From positions 82,098 through 146,097 of the forward strand of contig NZ_MVFY01000012.1 in the NCBI RefSeq assembly GCF_002042885.1: a stretch of 64,000 bases of DNA, written 5' to 3'. The notes beneath the pieces were generated by a model, which saw only the letters and a program-made list of their open reading frames with translations, made no database searches and was not told the origin of the DNA. This stretch comes from Citrobacter portucalensis. GTDB taxonomy: Bacteria; Pseudomonadota; Gammaproteobacteria; Enterobacterales; Enterobacteriaceae. The position numbers and the translations under genes are program-made. Positions 63,995-64,000 of the stretch are shown one piece after another (the stretch's first letter is position 1; every line of letters begins with the position of its first letter).

Positions 63995-64000
63995 ACGCCA

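Overview
The window is chromosomal DNA from an enterobacterium close to Escherichia, Salmonella and Citrobacter. Almost every gene matches an E. coli protein that I recognise from memory, and REP/BIME palindromes of the E. coli type are scattered throughout. A Citrobacter-like genome is my best guess: the order resembles the E. coli 92-94 min region, but with a foreign sugar locus, a kdgT-type permease, a SemiSWEET gene and an rRNA operon in unexpected places. Species cannot be fixed by reading alone.

Layout. 1-8574: acs (cut by the window edge) diverges from the nitrite-reduction operon nrfABCDEFG. Here nrfE and nrfF form one reading frame with a REP pair translated as the linker. 8919-13230: gltP, yjcO and the selenoprotein gene fdhF (in-frame UGA at codon 140, SECIS hairpin, sigma-54 promoter). 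13519-22938: an accessory sugar locus. An OmpR-type response regulator and a hybrid histidine kinase flank an ABC importer, a D-lyxose-isomerase-type cupin, a class II aldolase and a PfkB kinase. In E. coli K-12 this interval holds mdtNOP and the allose genes. 23008-24156: yjdP and a higBA-type module whose toxin gene carries an amber stop. 24209-35088: the complete C-P lyase operon phnCDEFGHIJKLMNOP on the minus strand, with REP pairs between phnD/phnE and phnK/phnL.

35221-47107: yjdN and yjdM; the dynamin-like crfC with yjcZ; a 2-keto-3-deoxygluconate permease behind a KdgR-like box; proP with its CRP-covered P1 and its P2; a 3.6-copy BIME array; and the lipid A modification group pmrR, pmrB, pmrA, eptA with two near-identical PmrA boxes. 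47254-52062: arginine-dependent acid resistance (adiC, adiY, adiA). 52300-57281: melR / melAB with a SemiSWEET gene appended, then yjdF. 57429-63577: anaerobic C4-dicarboxylate use (fumB, dcuB, dcuR, dcuS). 63773-64000: the P1 and P2 promoters of a ribosomal RNA operon whose 16S gene starts beyond the window.

Much of the region serves anaerobic or stress life: nitrite respiration, formate oxidation, fumarate respiration, acid resistance, osmoprotection and polymyxin resistance. Phosphonate, melibiose and an unidentified sugar are the nutrient-scavenging parts. The most notable points are the REP-mediated nrfE-nrfF fusion, the sugar locus with its split two-component system, the broken HigB, the SemiSWEET in the mel operon, and the rRNA operon next to dcuS, which marks a synteny break relative to E. 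coli.
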